Shown piece after piece: positions 17,182 to 26,777 of a stretch of 64,000 nucleotides of DNA. The stretch covers positions 32,754 through 96,753 of the forward strand of contig PYJA01000032.1 of the NCBI GenBank assembly GCA_003635185.1, in the 5' to 3' direction. The notes beneath the pieces were generated by a model, which was not told the DNA's origin, searched no databases, and worked only from the letters and a program-made list of their open reading frames with translations. The first letter of the stretch is position 1, and the number at the start of each line of letters is the position of its first letter. The stretch comes from Candidatus Poribacteria bacterium. Its GTDB lineage: Bacteria > Poribacteria > WGA-4E > WGA-3G. The position numbers were made by a program, and so were the translations under genes.

Positions 17182-17748
17182 CTATTCAAAAAGTTGTGTT
17201 ACCTGACAAGAAAACCCTTCGACAACCTCTTCACCGCTGAGCGTGTCATTTCGTGTAAGGATTGTGATTTCCGTTTCCGAACGATAGACGGTTACCGTTT
17301 TGGCTCGTGGTGCAAGCACCCATACCAACTGTGTGCCCGCCTCAAGGTAAGCAAACACCTTTTCTTGAATTCGGTGTAAAGTGTCTGAAGGAGAGGCAAC
17401 TTCAGCAGTAAGGTTTGGTGGAACTGGGGACGCTTTACTCGGATCAATTGGGATGCGATCTGTTGAAATAAATGCAATATCTGGTATCAACACGCGTTCA
17501 CCAACCCGGAAGCCTGTTTCTGAAAGAACACGTCCCAGTTGATTTTCACGAACGTACAAGTGTAGCAACGAACTTAGGTTCACACTAATGTAACCGTGTT
17601 CCACTGAAGTAGGTGGCATAGGGACTAATTCTCCTTTTATATATTCATATCCCTCTAAATCGCTTTCCAGGAATTCCTCCAAAGTCATCTTAGGAAGCTC
17701 AGGCGGAAGGTTCTCAGGCAAGAATTGACGAACTTCTTGTGCATCCAC
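17182..17748 (-). CDS. Uma2 family (DUF820) endonuclease-like protein, copy 1
   Basis: 188 residues; VLIPDIAFIS, NLTAEVASPSDT, IQEKVFAYLEAGTQLVWVL. In the Glu-containing motif AEVA replaces VEVV of the other copies, keeping the Glu. First gene of the tandem set on the minus strand, after the ppdK gene and its strong stem-loop; the start has GGAGGAGAAACAG upstream. All three keep the catalytic-type residues. Confidence 0.85.
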   Translation of the reverse strand: MDAQEVRQFLPENLPPELPKMTLEEFLESDLEGYEYIKGELVPMPPTSVEHGYISVNLSSLLHLYVRENQLGRVLSETGFRVGERVLIPDIAFISTDRIPIDPSKASPVPPNLTAEVASPSDTLHRIQEKVFAYLEAGTQLVWVLAPRAKTVTVYRSETEITILTRNDTLSGEEVVEGFSCQVTQLFE

Positions 17749-17858
17749 TGTTTCTCCTCCTACTATCGTTTGTTTTGTGATTTTCTACATGCTATAGACA
17801 ATTTACCACAATTCGCTTACGGAATTCAACTGCTTTTTGTATTTTGGAAGTTGCACAA

Positions 17859-17904
17859 ATAGTATAGGCGTGCGCGCTTTACAATGCACACACGCCTATA
17901 CTAT
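17859..17904 (-). terminator. Strong stem-loop after ppdK
   Basis: Perfect 14-base stem ATAGTATAGGCGTG (17859-17872) with CACGCCTATACTAT (17891-17904), 18-base loop, beginning 20 bases past the ppdK stop. No long U-run follows, so it could also be a transcript-stabilising hairpin. Confidence 0.6.
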
Positions 17905-17924
17905 CAAAGATATTTTACGTAACA

Positions 17925-20558
17925 CTATGCCTTATCTTCAATGACAGCTTGCGCTGCCGCAAGACGTGCAATCGGCACTCGGAACGGAGAACAAGAAACG
18001 TAATCAAACCCTAATCCGTAACAAAACTTCACAGAATTCGGTTCGCCGCCGTGCTCACCGCAGATGCCGACTTTCAGGTCAGGACGTGCAGAACGTCCTT
18101 TTTCACAGCCGATCTGCAATAGGCTACCGACACCTTCTTGGTCAAGCACTTGGAACGGATCGTATTCGAGAACGCCGTTTCTAACATAGTCGTCAAGGAA
18201 TTTCACAGCATCATCCCGACTCATGCCGAATGTTGTTTGGGTGAGATCGTTTGTCCCATAAGAGAAAAATTCTGCTTCTGCGGCGATTTTATCAGCAGTA
18301 AGCGCTGCGCGGGGCAGCTCAATCATTGTGCCAACAAGATATTCAACGCGAGTCCCTGTTTCTTTAAAAACTTCCTCTGCTGTCTCTACAACAACTTTGC
18401 GCTGCAATGAGAGTTCATTGATATGTCCAACAAGCGGGATCATAATCTCAGGTAAAACCTTGATACCGCGTTTTGTAACATCAGCAGCAGCTTCAAAGAT
18501 GGCACGCGCCTGCATCTCCGTTATCTCCGGATAAACGATACCAAGCCTACATCCACGATGTCCAAGCATTGGGTTAAATTCGTGTAATTCCTCAACGCGC
18601 TCACGGAGTTTTTGCGGGTCAACGTTGATTCTTTCGGCAAGATCAGTGATTTCAGACTCATTTTTCGGCAGGAATTCGTGCAGAGGCGGATCAAGGGTGC
18701 GGATAGTAACCGGATATCCCGCCATCGCCTCAAAAATGCCGATGAAATCTGTGCGTTGGTGTGAAAGCAACTTCGCCAATGCCTGTTTCCGTTCTAACGT
18801 TTCATCTGCAAGGATCATCTCTCGGACAGCGTCAATCCCTGTCCCGAAGAACATGTGCTCAGTCCGACACAGACCGATACCTTCTGCGCCAAATCCTCTT
18901 GCGTTTTTAGCATCTTCGGGCGTATCCGCGTTGGTACGAACGTCAAGTGTGCGCACCTCATCCGCCCATTCCATAAGCGTTCCGAATTGTCCGCTGAGTT
19001 CTGGTTGGATAAGTGAAACTTGCCCGTTTAGCACATCACCTGTGGAGCCGTTGAGTGTGATGTAATCGCCTTCAGCGTAACGTTTGCCACCAGCATAGAA
19101 TTCCAATGCTTCTTCATTGATAAACAGATTCGAACACCCGGCAACACAGCTTTTTCCCATACCGCGTGCAACAACAGCAGCGTGGCTTGTCATGCCACCA
19201 CGCGCAGTGAGAATACCTTCCGCCGCGTCCATTCCACCAATATCTTCTGGGGATGTTTCCGTTCGGACAAGAATAACTTTCTCACCTCCAGCTGCCAGTT
19301 CCTCAGCGCGTAGTGCCGTGAAGACAACCTTACCGACAGCGGCCCCAGGTGAAGCTGGCAAACCTTGTGTGATGACTTCAACAGAAGCATCTGGGTCTAC
19401 ACTCGGATGCAACAATTGGTCAAGATCATTGGCAGGGACACGCGTCAAAGCGGTCTGTTTATCAATCAAACCTTCCTCAACCATCTCTACAGCAATTCGC
19501 ACAGCAGCTTGCCCCGTGCGTTTTCCATTACGTGTTTGGAGCATATAGAGCTTACTATCCTGAATTGTGAACTCTACATCCTGCATATCACTGTAATGCT
19601 TTTCAAGCCGCAATCCGATGTCAACTAATTCGTTATACGCATCGGGCAAAATGTTTCTCAATTCGGCGACAGGAAGAGGCGTGCGAATACCGGCGACCAC
19701 GTCTTCGCCCTGCGCGTTAATGAGGAACTCACCGTAAAATTGGTTTGCACCGGTCGAAGGGTTACGGGTGAAGGCGACTCCTGATCCGGAGGTTCCCCCC
19801 ATATTTCCGAACACCATGGCTTGCACGTTAACAGCCGTGCGCCCGAGTTCTTCAGAAATATCGTTGAGACGACGATAGGTAATTGCACGTTGATTGCCAG
19901 AAGATTCAAACACAGCGTCGCGAGCCATGTCTAACTGGCGGCGAGGTTCATCAGGAAAATCGTTTCCTGTGTGCTGTTTCACGGCGTTCTTGAATTCATC
20001 AACAAGTGCGGCTAAATCGTCTGCTTCTAACTCGGTATCTAATGTAACGCCTTTCGCCTTTTTCTTCTCTTCAAGTAAATGCTCGAATTCATCGTGATCG
20101 ACATCAAGTACAACGTTTCCGAACATTTGGACGAAGCGTCGATATGAATCGTAAGCGAAACGTTCATTTTCAGATTTGGTAATGAGTCCCTTCACAGCGT
20201 CATCATTTAAACCGAGATTCAGAATCGTATCCATCATTCCCGGCATAGAAACCGCCGCACCTGAGCGAACAGAGAGCAGGAGTGGGTTTTCGGTATCACC
20301 GAATTTTGCGTCCAACGCATCTTCTAACTTCTCAAGGTTCTCGGTAATCTGTTGGTCAAGACCGCTGGGGTACTTTTTATCGTTATCGTAGTAAAATTTG
20401 CATACTTCAGTGGAAATCGTGAAGCCTGGGGGTACTGGCACGCCGAGATTGGTCATCTCTGCAAGATTTGCGCCTTTACCACCAAGTAGCGTGCGCATCG
20501 TTGCGTCGCCTTCGCCTTCACCGGCTCCAAAGAAGTAAACATACTTCGGTTGTGTCAT
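17925..20558 (-). CDS. ppdK: Pyruvate, phosphate dikinase
   Basis: 877 residues, the usual length. Interconverts pyruvate, ATP and phosphate with PEP, AMP and pyrophosphate. N-terminal ATP-grasp domain (GGKGANLAEMTNLGVPVPPGF, RSGAAVSMPGMMDT, GNMGGTSGSGVAFTR), central phosphohistidine domain (GGMTSHAAVVARGMGKS with catalytic His), C-terminal PEP/pyruvate barrel (GAEGIGLCRTEHMFF, HRGCRLGI, GICGEHGG with the catalytic Cys). Start at 20558 is chosen over 20573 because AGGAG lies 7 bases before it and would otherwise be inside the coding region. Single gene, with a stem-loop downstream. Confidence 0.95.
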   Translation of the reverse strand: MTQPKYVYFFGAGEGEGDATMRTLLGGKGANLAEMTNLGVPVPPGFTISTEVCKFYYDNDKKYPSGLDQQITENLEKLEDALDAKFGDTENPLLLSVRSGAAVSMPGMMDTILNLGLNDDAVKGLITKSENERFAYDSYRRFVQMFGNVVLDVDHDEFEHLLEEKKKAKGVTLDTELEADDLAALVDEFKNAVKQHTGNDFPDEPRRQLDMARDAVFESSGNQRAITYRRLNDISEELGRTAVNVQAMVFGNMGGTSGSGVAFTRNPSTGANQFYGEFLINAQGEDVVAGIRTPLPVAELRNILPDAYNELVDIGLRLEKHYSDMQDVEFTIQDSKLYMLQTRNGKRTGQAAVRIAVEMVEEGLIDKQTALTRVPANDLDQLLHPSVDPDASVEVITQGLPASPGAAVGKVVFTALRAEELAAGGEKVILVRTETSPEDIGGMDAAEGILTARGGMTSHAAVVARGMGKSCVAGCSNLFINEEALEFYAGGKRYAEGDYITLNGSTGDVLNGQVSLIQPELSGQFGTLMEWADEVRTLDVRTNADTPEDAKNARGFGAEGIGLCRTEHMFFGTGIDAVREMILADETLERKQALAKLLSHQRTDFIGIFEAMAGYPVTIRTLDPPLHEFLPKNESEITDLAERINVDPQKLRERVEELHEFNPMLGHRGCRLGIVYPEITEMQARAIFEAAADVTKRGIKVLPEIMIPLVGHINELSLQRKVVVETAEEVFKETGTRVEYLVGTMIELPRAALTADKIAAEAEFFSYGTNDLTQTTFGMSRDDAVKFLDDYVRNGVLEYDPFQVLDQEGVGSLLQIGCEKGRSARPDLKVGICGEHGGEPNSVKFCYGLGFDYVSCSPFRVPIARLAAAQAVIEDKA

Positions 20559-20597
20559 TAAAATTCTCCTCATTCAAACTTATCATTCTGTCCTATT

Positions 20598-21040
20598 GTG
20601 ATGCCACCCACTACCTAAAAGTAGGGGCTTCGGTTTCTTCGCAATTGCACTGTTTCCGAAGAAACAAGTGTCGGACATTCGCTCCACCAGTAAACCGTTA
20701 TTCCGAATCAGATCGGTTTTATCAGGTATTCAACCCTGCGCACCCGGGCCTAAATAATAAGTTTGGGGTGGCGATACAAAGCACAGGATTATTACTTCTC
20801 TGACGACTTACATGAACGCCACCAATAATAATGATGGACAAGGTCTCACTTGCAACTCGCCACATACCATGCTACTGGTAAGGATAGTACTCTATCAGAG
20901 ATTGATAGAGGTAGCATTACTATCCAGCAAGTTGCAAATAGGATACCACATATCTTCAATAAAGTCAAGTTTTTTTGATAAATAAACCGCTTAGCCGTGG
21001 ACATCCCGCAAGCTGAAGCATGGGGATTTGACGGAAGGTG
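20598..21040. mobile_element. IS200/IS605-like non-autonomous element or remnant
   Basis: No protein-coding gene. At one end CCCACTACCTAAAAGTAGGGG (20607-20626 region) is an imperfect hairpin followed by GCTTCGGTTTCTTC, which pairs with GAAGAAAC (20633-20640 with 20658-20665). At the other end (20990-21033) ATCCC ... GGGAT arms enclose GCAAGCTGAAGCAT, a pattern like the subterminal hairpins of IS200/IS605 elements. The interior contains the pseudoknotted fold listed separately. Neither tnpA nor tnpB is present, so if it belongs to that family it is a palindrome-associated derivative. Orientation and exact ends are uncertain. Confidence 0.35.
20850..20937. ncRNA. Candidate structured RNA with pseudoknot
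   Basis: Nested exact pairings: outer stem TTGCAACT (20850-20857) with AGTTGCAA (20930-20937); hairpin TACCA/TGGTA (20865-20880) with loop TGCTAC; stem GGATAGTA (20882-20889) with TACTATCC (20918-20925); directly stacked stem CTCTATC (20890-20896) with GATAGAG (20904-20910). The 7-base bulge GTAGCAT (20911-20917) is the exact complement of the hairpin loop TGCTAC, making a 6-pair pseudoknot. The fold is equally possible on both strands; strand and family are unknown. Confidence 0.5.
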
Positions 21041-21111
21041 TTAAAAGGAAAAATATATACAAGAAATGGTATAAGAAGGGATTCCCGCTTATTGAAATGT
21101 TGCAGCGATAC

Positions 21112-23025
21112 CTAATTTACCAGGTTAGGTGTAAGTTCCCAAAACAGCAAGGTGCCGTCACTACTCCCGGTTGCAAGTGTCTTGCCATCCGGACTGAAAA
21201 CAGCTGTATAAACCAATCTTGCATGCCCTTTCAACGTTTTTAGGTGTGTGCCTGTTTGCACGTCCCATAAACGCACAGTGGTGTCTCTACTTGTACTGGC
21301 GAGTGTTTTTTCATCCGGGCTGAATACAACGCTCCAAACCCCATCTGTGTGTCCTGTAAGTGTGCGTGTAAGTGCGCCAGTCTGCACATCCCAAAAACAT
21401 ATAGTTTTGTCATTACTTGCAGTGACAAATGTCTTACCATCCGAACTGAAAACGATGCTGTTAACATACTTCGCAAGATTGTCCTGTGTCCGAATAAGTG
21501 CGCCAGTTTGGACATCCCAGAAACGCATCGTTTTATCATCGGCTGAACTCACAAGGATTTTTCCATCTGGACTGAAAGCAACACTATTGATACTCTCCCT
21601 ATGTTCAGTCAAGGTCATTAGAAGTTTTCCCGTTGCTACATCCCATAAACGGACATCCGTGTCGTTACTTGCGGTTGCAAGCGTCTTGCCATCGGAACTG
21701 AACACAACACAAGTACATAAGTCAGTATGGCCTGAGAGTATGTGCAAAGTTGTGCCAGTCTTCACATCCCACAAACGCGCGTCCGTGTCCCAACATGCGC
21801 TTGCAAGCGTCTTGCCATCCGGACTAAACTTAAGGTCTACAACATCAGCCTTATGCCCTTTGAGTCGGATGAGTTCTTCACCTGTATGCATATCAATTAC
21901 AAGTATAGTTTCATCCCAACCAGAACACGCCAACATGAATCCATCTGGACTGTACACAACGCTCGTGACACGAAAGGTATGATCTGCGATTGTCTCACGA
22001 CATGTCCCGGTTTGCACATCCCACAGACGGACAGTACTGTCACCACTGCCAGTTACCAATGTAGACCCATCCGGACTAAACGCAAGGCTTGTGACTTTCC
22101 TCGTATGTCCTTTTAGTAATTTAATCGGTGTACCTGTGCGCGCGTCCCACAAACGCACGTCTGTGTCAAAGTCCATTGCAGTACTCACAAGAAATTCACC
22201 ATCTGGACTAAATAGGACGTTAGTAACTCTTCCTGTATGTCCTGTGAATGTTCGCAGAGATTCGCCAGACTTGACATCCCACAAACGAATAGTTTTGTCC
22301 ATACTCGAACTTGCAAGTGTCTTTCCATCTGGACTAAACGCTACCCTACTAAGAGCAGATGTATGTTCTGTGAGTGTTTGAAGAGATGCCCCAGTTTGCA
22401 CATCCCACAGACAGACAGTAGCGTCCCAACTTGAACTTGCCAATGTAGACTCATCTGGGCTGAACACAACATAATTAACCCTATCCGTATGCCCTGTAAG
22501 TGTACGGGTGATTTGACTTGTTTGCATATCCCACAGACAGATGGCATTGTCATCACCTGCACTCGCCAATGTAGCCCCGCTCGGGCTGAAGGTAACGTTA
22601 TTGATACGACAGGCATGCGCTTTCAACGTCTGGATATGTGTCCAGGTTTGTACATCCCACAGACGGATGGTATTGTCACCACTCGCACTTGCCAGCGTAG
22701 CTCCATCTGGACTGAAGCAAACAGTGGTCACATCAAGCGTATGTCCAGTAAGAAAGCATAGTTCCTTAACGGACTGTGCATCGTATATCCAAATCCCATT
22801 TGCACTCGCTACTGCTATAAGATTTCCATCAGGAGCGTATGCTATTTCCGGTGGATTTAGGACATCACTTACCCTACCTTTCCCGAGACGTGCTATCGTG
22901 CCTGTGGGTAGATTCCATTGTGTGTAATCTTGGGAAATGGGGTTCGAGTCTAAAGTATGTAATGTAAGCGACAAATCAACGGGACCAATGCCTTTTTGGC
23001 ATTCCCCGGATAGTGTTTTTTTCAT
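21112..23025 (-). CDS. WD40-repeat protein, 14 repeats
   Basis: 637 residues. After about 45 N-terminal residues come 14 WD40 repeats of about 42 residues (GHT-x-x-V-x-x-V-x-FSPDG-x-TLAS-x-S-x-D-x-T-x-RLWDVQTG), enough for two seven-bladed propellers, with no other domain. No signal peptide is visible, so it is probably cytoplasmic and serves as a protein-binding scaffold. Repeats are similar at DNA level, which produces long spurious antisense frames. The repeat at the eleventh to twelfth junction (DNLAKYVNS) has lost the GH motif. Start ATG 23025 has a weak AGGATAA site. It stands alone between the non-coding segment and the divergent nucleoside hydrolase. Confidence 0.9.
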   Translation of the reverse strand: MKKTLSGECQKGIGPVDLSLTLHTLDSNPISQDYTQWNLPTGTIARLGKGRVSDVLNPPEIAYAPDGNLIAVASANGIWIYDAQSVKELCFLTGHTLDVTTVCFSPDGATLASASGDNTIRLWDVQTWTHIQTLKAHACRINNVTFSPSGATLASAGDDNAICLWDMQTSQITRTLTGHTDRVNYVVFSPDESTLASSSWDATVCLWDVQTGASLQTLTEHTSALSRVAFSPDGKTLASSSMDKTIRLWDVKSGESLRTFTGHTGRVTNVLFSPDGEFLVSTAMDFDTDVRLWDARTGTPIKLLKGHTRKVTSLAFSPDGSTLVTGSGDSTVRLWDVQTGTCRETIADHTFRVTSVVYSPDGFMLACSGWDETILVIDMHTGEELIRLKGHKADVVDLKFSPDGKTLASACWDTDARLWDVKTGTTLHILSGHTDLCTCVVFSSDGKTLATASNDTDVRLWDVATGKLLMTLTEHRESINSVAFSPDGKILVSSADDKTMRFWDVQTGALIRTQDNLAKYVNSIVFSSDGKTFVTASNDKTICFWDVQTGALTRTLTGHTDGVWSVVFSPDEKTLASTSRDTTVRLWDVQTGTHLKTLKGHARLVYTAVFSPDGKTLATGSSDGTLLFWELTPNLVN

Positions 23026-23239
23026 TATGAAGTTATCCTATTGTTTTACTATAGTTTGGACAGTTCCCGTTTGTTGCAAGTTGGTTTTCAAAGGTTTCTA
23101 TTTTTTGTGAGTTTGCACAATACCGATCTCACGTTATTATTAACATTCATATCTAAAAATTTGTTTCAGAAATCAATTGACTTTCATCCTTGATAATGTG
23201 ATACACTATAGAAAATTCAGAGCAATAAAGGCAAATAGA

Positions 23240-24157
23240 ATGAATCTCCCAATCCTATCCGAATCCAGACGTTTAGCGATGTTACAACCACCAAAAGAAC
23301 GCGTCCGAATGGTGCTTGATACGGACACCTATAATGAAATTGATGACCAATTTGCAGTTGTTCACGCGCTGCTTTCACCCGATCAACTCAATGTTGAGGC
23401 GATATACGCTGCACCCTTTCACAACAACCGTTCGGCGGATGCGGAAGACGGCATGGAGAAAAGCTATGACGAAATTCTGCGACTATTAGACTTCCTTGGC
23501 ACCAAATCCGATGGTTTTGTTTATCGCGGTTCACGGGCATTTCTATCTAATGGAGAGACTGCTGTGCCAAGCGATGCAGCAACCGATATGATTGAACGCG
23601 CAATGGTAAACACCGATGATCCTCTCTACGTTGTCGCTGTTGGTGCAATTACGAATGTTGCTTCTGCAATTTTACTTGAACCTGAAATCATCAAAAATAT
23701 AGTCGTTGTGTGGCTTGGTGGTAACCCGTTATATTGGTCTCATACACGAGAATTCAATCTTGCACAAGACATCCACGCAGCACGATTAGTTCTGGATTGT
23801 GGCGTGCCGTTTGTTCATCTCCCTGCACGCGGTGTCGTCTCACATTTACACACAACAGTCGCAGAGATGGAACGCTACGTTCAAGGACAGGGCAAAATTG
23901 GCGATTATCTCGTTGAAATATTCAAAGACTATCACAAAGACCACTTTGCTTGGTCAAAGGTTATTTGGGATATATCTGCAACAGCGTATCTTGTAAACAG
24001 CAGCTGGGTGCCAACAGAAATTGTGCATAGTCCTATTTTGACAGATGCTGTAACGTGGAGTTTTGATAACAGTCGGCATCTGATGCGTGTTGCTACAAGT
24101 GTGAATCGGGATGCAATCTTCCGAGACCTGTTTCAGAAATTACAGCAAGCGAGTTAG
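23240..24157 (+). CDS. Nucleoside hydrolase (IunH family)
   Basis: 305 residues. The N-terminal DTDTYNEIDDQFAVVHAL carries the Asp cluster that binds Ca2+ and activates water for cleaving the N-glycosidic bond of nucleosides; GAITNVASAI follows, and a late DISATAYLV matches the third conserved segment (Asp). ATG 23240 is preferred to 23177 because it has AAAGG upstream and the family motif starts soon after. TTGACT at 23176 and TACACT at 23201 lie upstream but the spacer is 19, so the promoter is doubtful. Base specificity unknown. Single gene. Confidence 0.85.
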   Translation: MNLPILSESRRLAMLQPPKERVRMVLDTDTYNEIDDQFAVVHALLSPDQLNVEAIYAAPFHNNRSADAEDGMEKSYDEILRLLDFLGTKSDGFVYRGSRAFLSNGETAVPSDAATDMIERAMVNTDDPLYVVAVGAITNVASAILLEPEIIKNIVVVWLGGNPLYWSHTREFNLAQDIHAARLVLDCGVPFVHLPARGVVSHLHTTVAEMERYVQGQGKIGDYLVEIFKDYHKDHFAWSKVIWDISATAYLVNSSWVPTEIVHSPILTDAVTWSFDNSRHLMRVATSVNRDAIFRDLFQKLQQAS

Positions 24158-24181
24158 AGTTTCCTATAAGATATTTATACC

Positions 24182-26767
24182 TCAATTTATAGGAATGGCT
24201 TCCAACGCGCTATTCAGATCGTCTCTGAATTGATTTTCTTGTGCCTCGTTATAGAACGAAGGCACGCCGATGATGCGATATTTCCTATCTTCTGTTAGGA
24301 TTCTACTGGGGAATTCTGCACAAATCTCTTGCAGAAATTCCTCTTTCCAACGGTCTCCTTCAGCAATATGCTTTCCTTTGGGTTCTATGAAAAGTTGGTA
24401 GGATAGCGCGTTGCCGTTTTTCTCGCGTAAGAACAGCACAAAATCGGGTTGAAATCCTTGCCCATCAGAGAAGTTATAGAGTGAGAAATGTCCCTCGTTG
24501 CGAAGCAGATAGATGCTCTCGTAGTCTCTTTCTGTTTCCTTAATCCATCTGTCTAACAAGCGCACAAACGCTCTTTCTTCGCTCGTGCCGTAGAGGGTAT
24601 CATAAGCAAACCAGTCTTTAACCGAAACAAAATGCGTGAATTGCGGGTCCTCTTTAGACTTTAAGGTATCGGGACTGAATTCCAAACGTTTATCTGTGAA
24701 AATGGCGTTGACGAATTCTTCATGAAACTGTGTTGTGCCTTCGTATTCGGTAATCTGTTCGCGGATATCGGATTCAATTTGACCTAACAAACCGCAACAT
24801 GCAGCCAGTTTTTCAGCGCGATTGATTCCTAACTCATCTACGTTTCCTTGAAGATTGATTGTCAATCCTCCAAGATAGTCCTCAGAGGTGATAAATTCGC
24901 TCATAGATGTCAACTGTGGGAAATATCTTTTGACTGATGCATAAGTAAAAAACGGGTTGCGCGCAATCGCAGCTTTAACGATATTCATCTCAACATCTTT
25001 TACTGGCAAATCCTGCGGGTCTTCGTCAGAAACAACCGGAACGTTTTCATCCTTGAGTGCTGTAATTGTGCCTCCTTGACCCGTAGCGATCTGATGTGCA
25101 TAGTCCTTCTTTTTAACGCCTAAATCCTCAAAGGATTCAATGTGTTGATAGTTTTTCTTAACGCGTCTGTTGAGCCAAACAACGCCTTTTTTGTAAAAGT
25201 CGGTTTCTTTGAACGAGTCTTTTAGTTTGATCTCACAGGCGACACGGTTCCTATCCATCATACCCTCGTTAATCAGTGCCGTCCGGATTTCGGAGATGTA
25301 GCGCGAATCGTTGACGCTGTGGTAGTGAAGTTCCTCTAACACGCGCAATTCATGCTCAAGATTGTCGTCAAACTTTCGGCGGAATCGGTCTGGTTGGTCT
25401 GGTAGGACAAAAGGAAAGTAACGCGCCCCGCGTCCGATAAGCTGTGCCTCAGAAATTGTCGTTTTTCCGATTTTGCCCTGCCCTGAGTCGCGTGTTTCAT
25501 AACAACGTACAATGTCAAATAGGTTTAGTACATCCCAACCCTCGTTTAACTTTTGCACTGCAAAGATAGCACGAATTGGATTGTCCTTGTCTTCAAGGGT
25601 GTTTACTTTTATCTGATAATTCTTCTTCTCGGTTTCATCGTTAACTGAAAGACAGAATTCCTCGCGAAATTCTGATTTGAGGCGTTGTGTCAACTGTTCA
25701 GCACTGATGTGGTTTTCGTCAAAAAAGCGGAATGCCCGTTCAACAATTTCAAGATTTGAATGCCGAATACTATCAATTTGGTCAGCGGTCAGTTCATCAA
25801 TGAGTTTGTGGAAGTCCGCTTTGTTTTTCTGTGATTGTGCGATTGTCCGCTGTGCCTTAAACAGCATGACAGGTTTCAAGTTAATGCTGTTTTTCGCTGC
25901 GACCGCCTGCTTGTATTGGTTGAGAATCAACGCCTGCAGGATGCGTGAGTCCTGATCTAAATCGGAATGTGCAAGCACAATCTCTTTTGAAAACTTATCT
26001 GTCCGAAAATTCACCAGATCGTATCGGTTGATGACCTTGTTCCGATATTTCTCTACCATTGCGGGTGTTTCGTAATCGTGTGTAGCAGTGAATTCCAAGA
26101 GTAGATTATCTTCATTGGATTTGAAGATACGTTCTACCGTGTTCTCCCAACTTTCAAATAGTTCCTGTCCTTGTTGTGACCTTGTGCTGACGTTCATGTG
26201 ATGTGCTTCATCTGCCAACAACACAATTTCCTGATCCGTAAAATTTTCATAAGTTAAAGCGTTCTCCTTTTCCGATGTCATATCAGTGTGGAGCTGCTGA
26301 ATCGTTGTAAAACAGATATTGATGTCGTTTTCATTAACTCCATCAAAATTGTCTACCTCTGTCACTGCGACTTTTTTTCCATCAATATGAATGTTCTCAC
26401 TGAAAAGGTATTTTGTGGAGCGTGGGTTGAGGAAGTTGTCTCTTGTCTTTTCTATGATATTGGTGGAGTTGACGAAAAAGAGGAAGTTGCGGTAACCCTG
26501 TCCATAGAGGTAGAGGATTAAGCCTGCCATGATAAGCGTTTTGCCGCTGCCTGTTGCCATGTTGAATAGAAAATGTAGCGGCTTTTCTTCACAGGGGAAA
26601 TTGTTCTCAAAACAGAGGAGAAACCGTGCAAACGCCTCTTTCTGATATTCACGGTATTCAAAAGTGGGGTTAAGGTTATCAGTGAGATATGTTGGAATTT
26701 CGGTGTTTTGGATAGTCCGTTTTCCGAATTCCTCTAAAATAAGATCGTATAAAAATTTTTCGGCCAT
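24182..26767 (-). CDS. Type III restriction enzyme, Res subunit
   Basis: 861 residues. Superfamily 2 helicase core with Walker A MATGSGKT (residues 70-77), DEAHH (about 187, motif II), and motif VI-like QLIGRGARYFPF. The C-terminal nuclease has GFQPDFVLFL ... QLFIEPKGKH (PD-(D/E)xK with ExK). Cleaves DNA between head-to-head unmethylated sites together with Mod, using ATP. Last gene of the minus-strand locus; its start is 10 bases after the DUF4411 gene. It is separated from mod by four genes' length, which is unusual, since mod and res are usually adjacent. Confidence 0.92.
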   Translation of the reverse strand: MAEKFLYDLILEEFGKRTIQNTEIPTYLTDNLNPTFEYREYQKEAFARFLLCFENNFPCEEKPLHFLFNMATGSGKTLIMAGLILYLYGQGYRNFLFFVNSTNIIEKTRDNFLNPRSTKYLFSENIHIDGKKVAVTEVDNFDGVNENDINICFTTIQQLHTDMTSEKENALTYENFTDQEIVLLADEAHHMNVSTRSQQGQELFESWENTVERIFKSNEDNLLLEFTATHDYETPAMVEKYRNKVINRYDLVNFRTDKFSKEIVLAHSDLDQDSRILQALILNQYKQAVAAKNSINLKPVMLFKAQRTIAQSQKNKADFHKLIDELTADQIDSIRHSNLEIVERAFRFFDENHISAEQLTQRLKSEFREEFCLSVNDETEKKNYQIKVNTLEDKDNPIRAIFAVQKLNEGWDVLNLFDIVRCYETRDSGQGKIGKTTISEAQLIGRGARYFPFVLPDQPDRFRRKFDDNLEHELRVLEELHYHSVNDSRYISEIRTALINEGMMDRNRVACEIKLKDSFKETDFYKKGVVWLNRRVKKNYQHIESFEDLGVKKKDYAHQIATGQGGTITALKDENVPVVSDEDPQDLPVKDVEMNIVKAAIARNPFFTYASVKRYFPQLTSMSEFITSEDYLGGLTINLQGNVDELGINRAEKLAACCGLLGQIESDIREQITEYEGTTQFHEEFVNAIFTDKRLEFSPDTLKSKEDPQFTHFVSVKDWFAYDTLYGTSEERAFVRLLDRWIKETERDYESIYLLRNEGHFSLYNFSDGQGFQPDFVLFLREKNGNALSYQLFIEPKGKHIAEGDRWKEEFLQEICAEFPSRILTEDRKYRIIGVPSFYNEAQENQFRDDLNSALEAIPIN

Positions 26768-26777
26768 TTTACTTTTA

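Noticed and set aside
21248-21982. 244-residue antisense frame in the WD40 gene
   Set aside because: It arises from the repeated codon pattern of WD40 repeats read on the other strand; no start site, no family resemblance.
22930-22950. tRNA-like GGTTCGAGTC stretch
   Set aside because: It is inside the WD40 coding region and no cloverleaf can be formed around it.
23177-23239. Earlier start of the nucleoside hydrolase
   Set aside because: It would begin within the promoter-like sequence, and the family N-terminal motif comes soon after the ATG at 23240.
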